A DNA stretch of 64,000 nucleotides from Ehretia macrophylla (lineage: Eukaryota; Streptophyta; Magnoliopsida; Boraginales; Ehretiaceae). The translations under genes were made by a program, and so were the position numbers. The notes under the pieces are model-generated. The model had not been told where the DNA came from, made no database searches, and saw only the letters and a list, made by a program, of their open reading frames with translations. Position 1 is the stretch's first letter, and each line of letters opens with the position of its first letter. The DNA lies in contig CM075783.1 in NCBI GenBank assembly GCA_037974665.1, positions 12,729,762 through 12,793,761 on the forward strand, read 5' to 3'. Shown here piece by piece: positions 44,106-55,499 of this stretch.

Positions 44106-46670
44106 ATGTCTAGTAGGAAATATCCATCGAGTTATGAAAAACTTAAGAAAAAAAGGAGAATAGAAGGTTTAATTAAATCTCAAAGAGGAGCTTTAGAAAA
44201 ATTTATTACCACTAACAAAAAAAGATGAATGTAACTCAAGTAAAAAAACTAATGAATTATCAAATTTAAATAATTTAAGAGATCAAGAAGTCATGGTAGA
44301 AAAAGATATAGAAAATTGTAGTAATAAAATGTGTGATAATGTGATAGTTGATGAAGAATGTCAAGAAAATAATGAAGAAAACATGGAAACTATAAATCTT
44401 AAAGATGATTTAGATTGTATTTATGATCCGGGAAGATGGAAAAATTTTAATAATAAATTAATAGACTTATTAGTAGAAAAGGGTCCAATAAGAGTGAGTA
44501 ATATAAATTTTCCAAAAGATGAAACTTGTAGAAACTTTTCTACTTCTCATTATATAAGAAAATTGTCAAATAGAGAAAAACATGATAGAAGATGGTTAGT
44601 GTATTCAAAAGATTTTGATAAAATATATTATTTTTGTTGTAAATTGTTTGATACAAAATCTAGTATGATGAGCCAATTGGGTAACGAAGGAACTAAAGAT
44701 TGGAAACATTTGAGTGCTAGGCTAAAGAGTCATGAAACAAGTAATGAACATATAGTTAACATGAGTGCTTGGTTTGATTTAGAATCGAGATTATTAAAGA
44801 ACAAAATAATTGATAAAGATGCTCAAGAAAGACTTAATAAAGGGAAAGAATATTGGAGAAATGTCCTAAAAAGAATAATTTCTCTTATAAAAAGTTTAGC
44901 TAAAAATAATTTGGCATTTCGTGGGGATAATGAGAAAATTTTTCAAGAAAATAATGAAATTTTTTTAAGCTTTATTGAGATGATTACTGAATTTGATCCA
45001 ATAATGAAAGAACATGTTCGACGTATTCAAAATGGGGAAATTCATAAACATTATTTAGGACATAATATTCAAAATGAGTTAATACAAGTGTTGGCACATA
45101 AAGTAAAAAGTTTAATTTTAAAAAATATTAAAGAAGTAAAATACTATTCAATTATACTTGATTGTACTTCCGATTTGAGCCACCAAGAACAAATGTCTAT
45201 GATTTTAAGGTGCGTAGATATTTCATCTAGTCCAATAAGAATAGAAAAATACTTTTTAGAATTTTTGAATATGGAAGATAATTCTGGAAAAGGCCTTTTT
45301 GATGAACTTATAGGAGAAATTAAGAACTTAGAACTTGAGATTGATGATGTAAGAGGACAAGGTTATGATAATGGATCTAACATGAAAGGAAAATACCAAG
45401 GTGTGCAGAAAATGTTATTAGATATAAATCCTAGAGCATTGTATACACCATGTGCATGTCATAGTCTTAATTTAGTACTTTGTGATGTTGCTACTTCATG
45501 TGTTAGAGCCGTATCATTTTTTGGAGTTCTACAGCGGATATATTCATTATTCTCTTCTTCACCTACACTGTGAAATTTTTTTAAAAATAACATATCTAAT
45601 TTAACGGTTAAGTCATTATTACAAACTCGTTGGGAAAGCCGTATTGAAAGTGTAAAGGCTATTAGATTTCAAGCTCCAAAAATTAGAGATGCTTTGTTTG
45701 AACTTGCAGAAACAAGTGAAGATCCTAAAATAAGGAGTGAAATTAACTGTCTAGCAACTTATGAACTAGAGGATTTTGAATTTTTATTAGGTATGACTAT
45801 TTGGTATGATATCTTGTTTGCGGTAAACTCTGTTAGTAAGAACTTTTAAAGTGAAAATATGCACATTGATGTTGCTATAGATCTTCTTAAGGGTCTTGTT
45901 TCTTTTTTTGAAAATTATAGGGAAAATGGATTTGAATCTGCTATGATTTCAGCAAAAGAAATTGCAAATGAAAATGGAAATAAAACCTAAATTTCGTGAA
46001 AAACGTGTGATTCATAGAAATAAACAATTTGACGGAGATGTAAGTGATGATAAAACAAAATCTCTTGAAGAATTATTTAGAATTGAGTATTTTCTTTACA
46101 TGATTAATCAAATTATTTCTTCACTTAAAACTAGATTTGAGCAATTTGAAGTATTTGAACATTTTTTTGGATTCTTGTTCAATTTCACTAGATTAAAGTC
46201 AATGGATGAAAATACTATTAAACAATGTTGCTTAAATCTTGAAGATTCAATTTCACTAGATTAAAGTCAATGGATGAAAATACTATTAAACAATGTTGCT
46301 TGAATCTTGAAGAATTTCTAAGCTATGATGGACATTATGACATAGATGGATTAGATTTATTTTCAGAATTAAAAGTGTTAAAAGAAATGTATCAAAAAGA
46401 AAATTATAGTCCATTGGAAGTACTTAATTATATAAAAAAGGTTGATTCTTTTCCAATTCCTTATGTTTCTTATAGAATATTGTTAACAATTCCAGTTTCA
46501 GTTGCATCTGCAGAAAGAAGTTTTTCAAAATTAAAATTAATAAAAACTTATTGAAGATCATCTATGTCTCAAGAAAGACTAAATGGATTAGCTATGTTAT
46601 CTATTGAAAAAAATTTGTTAGATAAACTTGATTATGACGATTTAATAAATAATTTTGTATCTCAAAAGGT
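44106..46670 (+). pseudogene. hAT transposase, TTF zinc finger/DUF4371/hAT_C
   Basis: It starts MSSRKYPSSYEKLKKKRRIE. The long open piece 44293-45573 (427 codons) holds the TTF-type finger region (YYFCCKLFD, KDWKHLSARLKSHETSNEH), then DUF4371 with the first catalytic Asp in SIILDCTSDLSHQEQMSMIL, the second in GQGYDNGSNMKGKYQGVQ, and CACHSLNLVLCD. The C-terminal hAT dimerisation block SVASAERSFSKLKLIK is at about 46496-46545. Breaks: frameshift near 44223, TGA 45571-45573, TAA 45847-45849, frameshift near 45970, the 68-bp tandem duplication, and TGA 46552-46554. No functional protein is expected from either copy. Confidence 0.92.
46180..46315 (+). repeat. 68-bp tandem duplication in hAT (copy B)
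   Basis: This is the same unit and period as at 568-703, producing the same early stop ISLD at 46262-46264. The shared lesion ties copies A and B to one ancestor. Confidence 0.92.
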
Positions 46671-46843
46671 AAGAAAAATAAATTTTATATAGGCCTATCT
46701 TTTTGTTAATTTATAATATTATGCTATTTTATAATTCTAATTTTAGTGTTTTTTTTTTATTGAGAAAAAATCTAATTATTAAGGCTCCCATTTAATTAAT
46801 CGCCCAAAGCCTCCAAATTGTTTGAGACGGCCCTGATTGTGGG

Positions 46844-47655
46844 AGACTTCTTTGAAACTTTCCTTATTTTCCTTCCTTCTCCATGTGAGCTGGTTGTTTA
46901 TGCCAGTGTTTCTATTGATTGGGTGATAGGGATATCCACCAAAGAAAGATCATTGTGTTCTCCATAATCAGCGACACTATCAATGGCTTTTCTCTTTTTC
47001 TCTCTGGTTGAGCTTTGAGAGGGAGGGTCAGAAAGTTTCCTGAAGTGGGCTAGTTTGAGTAGTGGTTCATCATTTTTTGGATTTTTTTGTGAGCTGGGGT
47101 TCTTGGATTTTGGTATTGGGTCATGGTGTGGTGATATCGTTTTTAAAGTTTTACTTTTTGGCACACTTGTTTGCTTTTTGTTTGGGTTGAATTCTTTGCT
47201 GAATTGAGAAGGCTCAGTCTCCACTTTTTTAGTTTTTTGGGCTTTGTTATTTGACTCGTTAGTAGCAGGGCTGCGGCCCAAAGTTACACTTCCGTGGCTA
47301 GCAGCAGAGCGCGGGGAAATTTGAATTTGTGGTGATTGTTTTGATTTTGATTTGACATTGCCCTGACCTAAAGCTGACGAAGAAGCAGAGTTGGTAGCTG
47401 GCGTTGGGCTACCATAATACCATGTCTTAATAATTTTACCTTTAGCGGTATCTGACAACTTTTCTTGGCTTTTTCTTATTTTCGCACATTTCTTCCTTGA
47501 GTTTTTCTACTAAAGCTGACGAAGAAGCAGAGTTGGTAGCTGGCGTTGGGCTACCATAATACCATGGCTTAATAATTTTACCTTTAGCGGTATCTGACAA
47601 CTTTCCTTGGCTTTTTCTTATTTTCGCACATCTCTTCCTTGAATTTTTCTACCTA
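46844..47655 (-). pseudogene. LINE-A ORF1 C-terminal remnant (copy B)
   Basis: The open piece 47458-46898 begins MSDTAKGKIIKTWYYGSPTP and is Ser/Lys/Pro-rich, ending EHNDLSLVDIPITQSIE. It is the minus-strand upstream neighbour of the LINE-A endonuclease once hAT is removed. Charged, low-complexity linkers after the zinc knuckle are usual in plant LINE ORF1. The 5' end seems truncated near 47655, where plus-strand leader-like sequence starts. Assignment is by context. Confidence 0.55.
47369..47652 (-). repeat. 142-bp tandem duplication, copy B only
   Basis: The block starting TAAAGCTGACGAAGAAGCAG at 47369 recurs at 47511. Copy A has a single unit (1782-1925), so this arose after the segmental duplication. 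The two units differ at a few positions. Confidence 0.92.
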
Positions 47656-47899
47656 CTCAGCTTTCCTCTCTTTATTTCTCTTCTACACACACACACACAC
47701 ACATCTTTACTATATCTGAATCTAAATATCCGCACGCTTCACAACACACGGTATGACCCTCTTCTCACTTGTTGTTCTTCTTCTTCCAGCTTTTGATCTG
47801 TTTTTTTGTTTTATCAAGAAGTGTGTTTTTGGTCTTGGTTTTGTTGTTTGCTATATTCTCTAGAAGAGAAGTTTGTCTGCTGTGTGTGTTGGTAGTAGT

Positions 47900-48054
47900 G
47901 TTTGACGGCATTGGTAGGTGATGTTGGTGATGGAGATTCAAAGAGAGCTGAATCTCTGAATAGATTCCGTCAGAAGAGGAAAGAGCGATGCTATGAAAAA
48001 AAAATCAGATACAATGTTCGTCATGAAGTTGCTGTCACGAATCCTTTTTCTTAA
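47900..48054 (+). pseudogene. CCT-domain exon fragment (GATA/ZML-like), copy B
   Basis: Same fragment as at 2210-2368: [20 protein letters not shown] then NVRHEV, ending at TAA 48052-48054. Without copy A's extra Arg codon it is closer to the normal CCT spacing, though His replaces the usual basic residue before EVA. The domain is truncated at the same point, so the truncation predates duplication. Confidence 0.65.
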
Positions 48055-49538
48055 AGAAAATGCTTAGCTTCAATGTCAAAATTCCATGAAAATGCCTAAA
48101 AAACCAATAAGCATTCTAAGACTAAAGAAAATATATGATTTGGCTGTCTGTGGTAACTGAGAGAAACTGCACTTTGATGTTACTAATCATGGGCCAACTA
48201 AAAATCACATTCTTACTACAACTTAGCAAGATCGTACCACACCACTTATTTTCCAATTATTAGTGCTTCATTATGATTAAGATTTAAGAAGAACAGGCTC
48301 CATATCAGTTAGTATCTTTATGGCCTGTTTCTGATTCATACTTAATTGTGCCTTGCTTGTTCCCCCTCCCTCCCTTTCAGAAATTAAGTGATCTGAATGA
48401 TTCCCTGTTTTGCGGGTTTAGTTCCTCTTTCGAATGTTTTTTTTTTTTGTAATTCCACTTGTTGATGTATAGATAAAATCACCTCATATTCTCAGAATTG
48501 TAGATGTACTTTTCGAAGCGGGTTCAAGTCTCGGCATATACAGAATGATTAGAGCAATTTGACAATGGACATAGGATTAGATAAAATGAATTTATATTGG
48601 ATTGTTTATGGTTGGTACCGAAAAAAACCAGAATTAGTTGCTCATGCATCTATAGTGATACATGACCTGCATATTGCAGAGTCATTATGACGCTCACGCT
48701 CAAATCGGAAGTGTTCTGGCTTAGTTTCAACAACCAACAAATGGTGAACTGAACTGCTTTAATTATATCGAGCTCTCACCAATGGTAAATGAAGTAATGA
48801 GATTTGATTTTCTTATGATCCCTTGTAAAAGATTTTGCACTTTTATTTGATTATTTATTTTTATAAGTAGCTTCGTGTCGGGTGTAGGTGGTGGTATACC
48901 TTTTTGATTGAGGCAGGCTTGAATATGCGCATATTCTTTCTGATGGTAGCAACGACTTTAATTGCTTCAATTATAACTTTTGTGTTTCTTTTCAGGAGAG
49001 GCCCATGTGTGATTCTTCTCAACTCTTTACCAATATATATGTTAAAGCTTTAGGAGCTAAGGTATGCAGTGTTTGTTAATAACTTATCAAATCTGGGCAG
49101 CAATACGGAACACTGATCCTTGTTTGTTTTAACGTTTTAGCTTACTTTATTTAGTATGAACATTCGGTTATTGATTGGTTCCTAATATCTCACATCATAT
49201 AATGTCCCCTGCTTGGATAATCTTTGCTCCCTGTAGTTTCCTTATTTTGAATTTGATACCTTAATGAATATGGAAAGATGATTGCTTGCCCATTTTGGAC
49301 AATATAGACTTGTCTATTGTGCCTTGGTCTCCTGTGGTTAAATTAGGCGGGGAGGGACTATGCATTTAATATATAATTGGTTTGAGAGGCATGGGATAAC
49401 CGTGACAACTCTCAATAGATGTCTCTGATTCAAGTACATTGGTGTCAAATGCTTGGCACTGGATATGTTTCGTAATATTGATGAAGATGGGAGTGAAATG
49501 CAGTTCGTTAAATATAAATGAAAGCTATTCTATGATAG
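48055..49538. other. Intron-like, no supported gene
   Basis: Matches 2369-3840 apart from small indels (for example, copy B lacks about 30 bases near 48240 and has about 30 extra near 48493). The same unassigned exon-like block is at about 48996-49060. Confidence 0.4.
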
Positions 49539-51938
49539 GTACTTTGATGGAAAAACATATGAGTGGGTTGGTATCAGCCAACAGCCAAATATTATAGGCA
49601 AAGCATATATGCATATCATAGCTTAAATTTTACATCTTCTTGTTGTGATGATCTATCTTCACTGTAAGATATAGTTCTACTACGGCAAACATAGCTATGA
49701 CTTGATTAGGATGCTTTGCGTAGTAGCAACTGGTCTTGGGAACAAGTAGCCTTCATTTCCTCCTCTACACATAGTTTGTGTCTGAAACTCGAGGATTTTA
49801 TTAAGTAAAGCAGAATTGACATATAGTTAGAGGCAATGATTTAGCGGTGGTTTCTTGTATGGGAGAATCCAAATTATCTTTAACACGTGAGTGGTGCATG
49901 TACAGTGTTTGTGTTCCTCTTTCTTTGTCACAGTCATACCTTTTTTTAGGATTTCTGGAAGATGCTTCTCTGATTGCTTGAAACCATGTCAGTCTTGCCT
50001 AAACTGTATCTTGTGCTATCACGTTTATGTTTCTTTAGTGAATATACAGAATCATGGTTGGAACGATTAATTGATATGGAGCTCTGTATTGATGTATTAG
50101 AAAGGTGCCTGTTAGTATTTTGAGAAGTAGAAGAAAAACAATTATCAGTTGACATGATTACATTGAGATATTCTTCGCAAAGCTGGAGAAAGTTACAAAT
50201 TTAACCATTTGTTTTCTCTGGTCTTTATGTTCTTGTGGGTACTTATATGTCCTTTCTCTTATAATTAAATTTACTAGTTGTTGACCGTCTTTCTGGTTCA
50301 CCTACTGTAGAGCTTTTCTTTTTGGTTACTGCGGCTGCATATGGTGATTTATATGACAGACCCCATATTTTCCTTTCATAGGTCAAACGAACGTTGGGTC
50401 AATTTACACTAGCATAATGGGATAAAGACGAATGGCATCCCCTTCTTGGTCCTTGGTGATTTATTCAAGTTCTGAGTCTCTGCATTGTGTTTTTGACTGT
50501 GGAACTGAATACATTCTTTTTGAAGTTGTCTTTTTGGATCCCTCCACGAAACCTTGTGATAATTTGTAGGTTGGTCTTATGGTGGCTGTTCGCCATACCA
50601 ACAATTCGTGAATACAATTCTTACCTACAGGGTAGGTATTCCTTCATCTGCTTTCTGCATTTCAACAGCAAAATCACCCAATCATCTCATTATGTTTGTT
50701 TTATTTCTCTTTTTCATTGATTACTCAAATACTTTTTGCAGGAAGCCAGTGAAAAAGGTCGGAGCATTTTGTTGGCTCTCCTTTGCTCTCTGCAATGTTG
50801 AACTCCTCATTTGCATAAGTTCGGGCATGGTATGCTCTCCATCTTATCATGCATTGACATAGATTAATCTGATATGTTGAGTTTTTATACCAATTTGCAT
50901 AACTATATCTTTGTTTGCCTTTTGAACTTCTCAGGATTTATCTGATATGTTATTGGTACACTGGAATAAAATTGAGAATGAAATTACATTCTTTACTCTT
51001 TTCAATTCCTATGCTTCATATGAATGAATGAACTTGGAAATCTCATTTTCACGTACATGAGAATAGTCATTGCAGAGCAAAACTTGGGAATAGTCCATTC
51101 TTATGTATTTGGGAATAAACTTGACTAATAGACCCCTATATAACATACCTTTTATATATAGTTTGTTTTACAATAATAATAATAATTAAAACATATAATA
51201 ATAATAATAAGGGGAAAAATTAATTTAGTCATTGAGATTTAGTATAAAGATCAAATAGGTCCTGTAAAGTTATAGTTTTCCAAAACACAAGGACTTGTTT
51301 GATTTTTAGGCTAAACCTCAAAGTTTAAATTGGGTTTTTCTCATAATAATAATTATTTTTTTATAAAATATACTAATAATTAATAAAAAAATAAAAAAAT
51401 AAAAAAATAAAAAAATAAAAAATAAAAAATAATAATAATTATTATAAAAATAATAATAAAAAATTAAAAAAATAATAAATAAATAAAAATGCATTAATAA
51501 TAAAAATAATAATATTAATTAAAATAATAATAATAATGATAATAATAAATAAAAATAAAAGTATAATAATAATAATAATAATAATAATGATAAATAAAAA
51601 TAAAAAAATAATATTGATTAAAATAATAATAATAATAAATAAATAAATAAAATGAATAATAATACTAATATAATAATGATAATGATGATGCACATTCCTA
51701 TTATTACTCTTCATTCTTAGAGTATACTAAGTATGTTATTGTCATTCCAAGTTCATTTTATTTTCAGTTTCATTTTATTCTTTAACCCATTTCATTCTTG
51801 TTCAAATCTATTATTGTGTACCAATTGGTACTTAAATGGTTAGTTATTTTTTGGTCAATTGTCACAATTGGCCTTGTGATATTCTTGAGCGCGTGGTTGT
51901 GGCAGTTGCGTCGAACGATGAGGAGAATGAGACAATGA
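49539..51938 (+). pseudogene. PSS1: Phosphatidylserine synthase C-terminal fragment, copy B
   Basis: Same four exons as copy A. Exon a (49539-49602) is intact here: [12 protein letters not shown] then QPNIIGK, but its donor reads GC instead of GT. Exon b (50382-50631) has VKRTLGQFT, two stops (in the QWDKD region and after GPW), then an in-frame [19 protein letters not shown] and [18 protein letters not shown]. Exon c (50742-50829) shares copy A's 1-nt deletion after LLICI. Exon d (about 51837-51938) ends with GLVIFLSAWLWQLRRTM, stop 51936-51938. Lesions partly differ between copies, so both have decayed separately after sharing one early break. Confidence 0.85.
51163..51690. repeat. TAA/TAAA microsatellite (copy B)
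   Basis: Impure (TAA)n and (TAAA)n array in the last PSS1 intron, shorter than its copy A partner and with fewer GATGAT units (51676-51690). Confidence 0.95.
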
Positions 51939-52263
51939 GTTAACCTTTCTGATTCTTAAGTCATTCTTTGATTTGTTTGTTTTTCTGGGTGACCTGCCAT
52001 GTTGTAAATACCTTTTACCTTCTCAAGTGTAAATGCTTTCCTGTTTGGTTGTATCACAGTAAAATCAATGTAGAGGTTACAATTCTTTCAATTAGGCAGT
52101 GGTAAAGGTTATATCAGGTTTGGCTTTGATGCAACTTGTTGCATCTCAAACGATTTTTTTTAGCTTGTACTTGGAGATGTTTGTCCACATGGCATAGGTT
52201 GATGTACTTTAAATACACAGTGAAACTTCTTTATTGTGTTCATGGTTGTTTTCTTGCGACTAG

Positions 52264-53020
52264 TGTATAAAAAGGTGTAAGGCGCACTAAGATATTAGGG
52301 GGTCCTAGTGCCTAGGCGCAAAGCGAAGATGCGCGCTTTAGTGAAGGCAGACGCATTTCTAATATCATGAAAAATAAGCTATGAAATCAAAGAATTATGT
52401 AAAATACTAAGATAGAAACTTTAATTAAATAATACTTTAACTAAAAAAAATTTAAAAGATATAAATATTCATCAAAACATGTAGTATTATATATTATCAA
52501 CATCATTTAAACATTATAAAATTCACAAAAAATGCATGATATCTATATGATTCTTTTCTATTACATAAAAATAAGTATAAGTCAATCATATTTGACTATT
52601 AACATGTTATGTAATACTAAGTACTAAAAGATAAAGGATGCTATTTCAAATATAATCATCTTCTTTTCTTTTTGCTATGTCGTGATTGTGAGTTTAGGCT
52701 TCAGAGTTGTCATTTTTTCTTATGTTTTCTTTATTTTTTATTTTATTTTTTTAGGGTTTGATTTATAAATATCTAGAAGTCAAGGGTAATCTAGTACTTT
52801 GCACACATATTAACAAATTAAAAATAAAAAAATAATTTTTTTTGACAACATAAAATTAATATACTAAAGGTGCAGCAAGGTGTGCTTAGGCGCGCCTTGA
52901 TCGCCTCGTGCGTTTTGGTATTGCTAAGGCAAATCGCATTGCCTTAGTCTTTTTAGGCGTTGGGGGTGTGTCTCGTCTCGCCTTGCCTCAGCGCTTAGGC
53001 ACGTCTTTTTATGCATTGCA
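52264..53020. mobile_element. Non-autonomous DNA element with GC-rich inverted ends
   Basis: The left end has TATAAAAAGGTGTAAGGCGC. The right end read on the other strand has GCATAAAAAGACGTGCC. Both are followed by clusters of GCCTAGGCGC / AAGGCGCGCC-type motifs around an AT-rich core. It is about 757 bp with no coding capacity. Such (GGCGCC-rich) ends recur on non-autonomous plant DNA elements; superfamily not assigned. Copy A keeps only the first 140 bases. Confidence 0.6.
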
Positions 53021-53634
53021 TGCGACATAGATGTACTCTAGTTGTTGTTAGTTGCGATGTCACCAAAATGCAGGTACGTGAAACTCTTAAAGTTCGCTAA
53101 GGGCTTATGGCAAGGCAAAGGGTGGTTCAACCAAAAAGTGATCTTACTTCAATGGCAACTATTGTAAGTTTTCTTCAAATTGTGCTTTAATTTAAAATTT
53201 AATCATTATGATCTACGTCAACTGTATTCAATTTAAAATTTTGATTTTAATTTCTGTGATAATTAATGCAAAAACTTCTCTATTTCATTGTAAGGGATCT
53301 ATGTTTAGCCATTGGTTTTACACCAAAGCTGTACAACCAAACTTGGCACGAGAGCTACAAAGGATTGTAAGACCGAGGGTATTGATTTCGTCGAAAACGA
53401 CTTTAATACCTATGCCACATATGGTAAATCGTCTTATTTATCATCAAACACTAACTTTAAAAAATGTCATCTCGTAAATTTTTAAGTTTTGTGTCTTCAT
53501 TTAATTTAGAGTTATAATTTTTATTATATATGTAACATCGACCATTTGGGTATAAATTCAAGTTATGATTTGTAGGGTTTTGAGTTTTAGTTGTGATCCT
53601 TTGGGTTTGATTTCTTTGTTTCAAGGTAATTTCT

Positions 53635-54190
53635 TTGCCCTTCCTATTTGGAACGTATATACTAATTTTCATTTATTTGCAAAACCCTGAATATATTGAG
53701 GAAAAGTTCAACTTGTATGCTCCTCAATTAATTGAAAAGGGTGACTCTGAAATATCATATTTGTTACTAATAATGGGAGATTTGGTTGTTATAATCCATT
53801 TTTACTCCACTGAATTTGAGTCGCTTTGTATAGAATTTAAAAGGTTCAACATTGGGTTTTATAATATCAAGGAACCTAGATTGGGGTTCATACCTCAGTT
53901 GTTTGACTGGGTTCTTTAAACTGACCGGTGTTTGATATTAAATGTTAATGTCGGCGTAGCGAAGGGCGAGAGTGATACATTTACAGTGGGGTGTGTCGGG
54001 AAGTATACTGACGGAGAGATAGTTTTTGAAGAAGCAGATCCAACTAGGTGTCCCGATAATTCAAAGTTGGTTGAGTATAGTGCCATCTACTATGTACTGC
54101 TAATAGCATCAAAATCTCACAAGAAAGATGATATCATAGTACGAGGTGATTCCTTAGATGATGTCAAGGAAATAAACGACCGTGCTGCCA
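53635..54190 (+). pseudogene. RNase H-like fragment, left palindrome arm
   Basis: Two in-phase pieces are split by one stop (53917-53919). The first has NPEYIEEKFNLYAPQLIEKG. The second has LNVNVGVAKGES, TVGCVGKYTDGEIVFEE, LVEYSAIYYVLLIASKSH and IIVRGDSLDDVKEIND, which fits the strand order and spacing of a plant RNase H-like domain. The catalytic Asp at the first strand is Asn (NVNVG), and the usual Glu falls in VEY. Family membership is inferred from the pattern only. Confidence 0.5.
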
Positions 54191-54219
54191 TTTTAAAGTC
54201 TTGCACTGCCACATTAAAA

Positions 54220-54780
54220 TGGCATCACGGTCATTTATTTCTTTGACAACATCTTGAGAATCACCTCGCACTATGATATCATCTTTCTTGTGAGATTTTG
54301 ATGCTACTAGCAGTACATAATAGATGGCACAATACTCGACCAACTTTGAATTATCGGGGCACCTAGTTGGATTTGCTTCTTCAAAAACTATCTCTCCGTC
54401 AGTATACTTCCCAACACACCCCACTGCAAATGTATCACTCTCGCCTTTCGCTACGCTGACATTAACATTTAATATCAAACATCGGTCAGTTGAAGGACCC
54501 CAATCAAACAACTGAAGTATGAACCCCAATCTAGGTTCCTTGATATTATAAAACCCAATGTTGAACTTTTTAAATTAAATTCTATATGAAGCCACTCAAA
54601 TTCAGTGGGGTAGAAATGGACTATAACAACCAAATCTCCCATTATTAGTAACAAAAATGGTATTTCAGAGTCACCCTTTTCAATTAATTGAGGAGCATAC
54701 AAGTTGAACTTTTCCTCAATATATTCAGGGTTTTGCAAATAAATGAAAATTAGTATATACGTTCCAAATAGGAAGGGCAA
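54220..54780 (-). pseudogene. RNase H-like fragment, right palindrome arm
   Basis: Inverted copy of 53635-54190 on the minus strand, with the same blocks (NPEYIEEKFNLYAPQLIEKG, LNVNVSVAKGES, VGCVGKYTDGEIVFEEANPT, IIVRGDSQDVVKEIND). Here a 1-nt difference near 54490 splits it into two frames. The two arms differ at scattered positions, so the palindrome is not brand new. Confidence 0.5.
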
Positions 54781-54880
54781 AGAAATTACCTTGAAACAAA
54801 GAAATCAAACTCAAAGGATCACTACTAAAACTCAAAACCCAACAAATCTTAACCTGAATTTATGCCCAAATGGTCGATGT

Positions 54881-55421
54881 TAAATATATAATAAAAATTA
54901 TAGCTCTGAATTAAATGAAAACACAAAACTTAAAAATTTACAAGATGACATTTTTTAAAGTCAGTGTTTGATGATAAATAAGACGATTTACCATATGTGG
55001 CATAGGTATTAAAGTCGTTTCCGACGAAATCAATACCCCCTCGGCCTTACAATCCTTTGTGGCTCTCGTGCCAAGTTTGGTTGTACAGCTTTGGTGCAAA
55101 ACCAACGGCCAATCATAGACTTCTTGCAATGAAACAGAGAAGTTTTCGCATCAGTTACCGCATAAATTGAAATCAAAATTTTAAGTTAAATACAATTGAT
55201 GTAGATCATAATGATTAAATTTTAAAGTAAAGCTCAATTTGGAGAAAACTTACAATAGCTGTTATTGAAGTGAGATCACTTTGTGGTTGAACCACTCTTT
55301 GTCTTTCCATAAACTCCTGACGAGCTTCAAGGGTTTTATGTAACTGCATTTTGGTGATGACGCTGCTAATAGTAACTGGACTGCACCTGTGTCGTAGAAA
55401 GGCAGCCATGAGTGGAATCAA
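54881..55421 (-). pseudogene. Unassigned exon-like fragments (outer right arm)
   Basis: Same blocks as 6701-7240: KMQLHKTLEARQEFMERQR ending at a GTAAGT donor, then VYDWPLVLHQSCTTKLGTRA. The mirrored version in the left arm at 53060-53475 is more diverged. I do not recognise the protein family. Confidence 0.4.
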
Positions 55422-55499
55422 GAGATTTCACTGTGTATTTGCGGACATTGCCTTTGAAGATATATTCTTTTTCATTTTTTTTTCCCTTACTAAGTTGTA

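Larger units (their letters stand above)
43544..46835 (+). mobile_element. hAT DNA transposon, complete ends (copy B)
   Basis: 3292 bp, starting CAGAGCCAGCCCAAG and ending (complement) CAGGGCCGTCTCAAA: imperfect inverted ends of hAT type. It is flanked by an 8-bp duplication, ATTGTGGA (43536-43543) and ATTGTGGG (46836-46843), seven of eight identical. It carries a broken transposase and sits inside LINE-A between ORF1 remnant and endonuclease, in the opposite orientation to the LINE. Confidence 0.94.
53040..55380. repeat. Large palindrome: arms about 1.15 kb, 17-bp spacer
   Basis: Left arm about 53040-54196 and right arm 54214 to about 55380 are inverted copies with a few percent mismatch and some indels in the outer third. 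The spacer at 54197-54213 is only 17 bases. Both arms carry the same exon-like pieces and the same RNase H-like frame on opposite strands. A transcript across it would fold into a long double-stranded hairpin. Confidence 0.92.
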
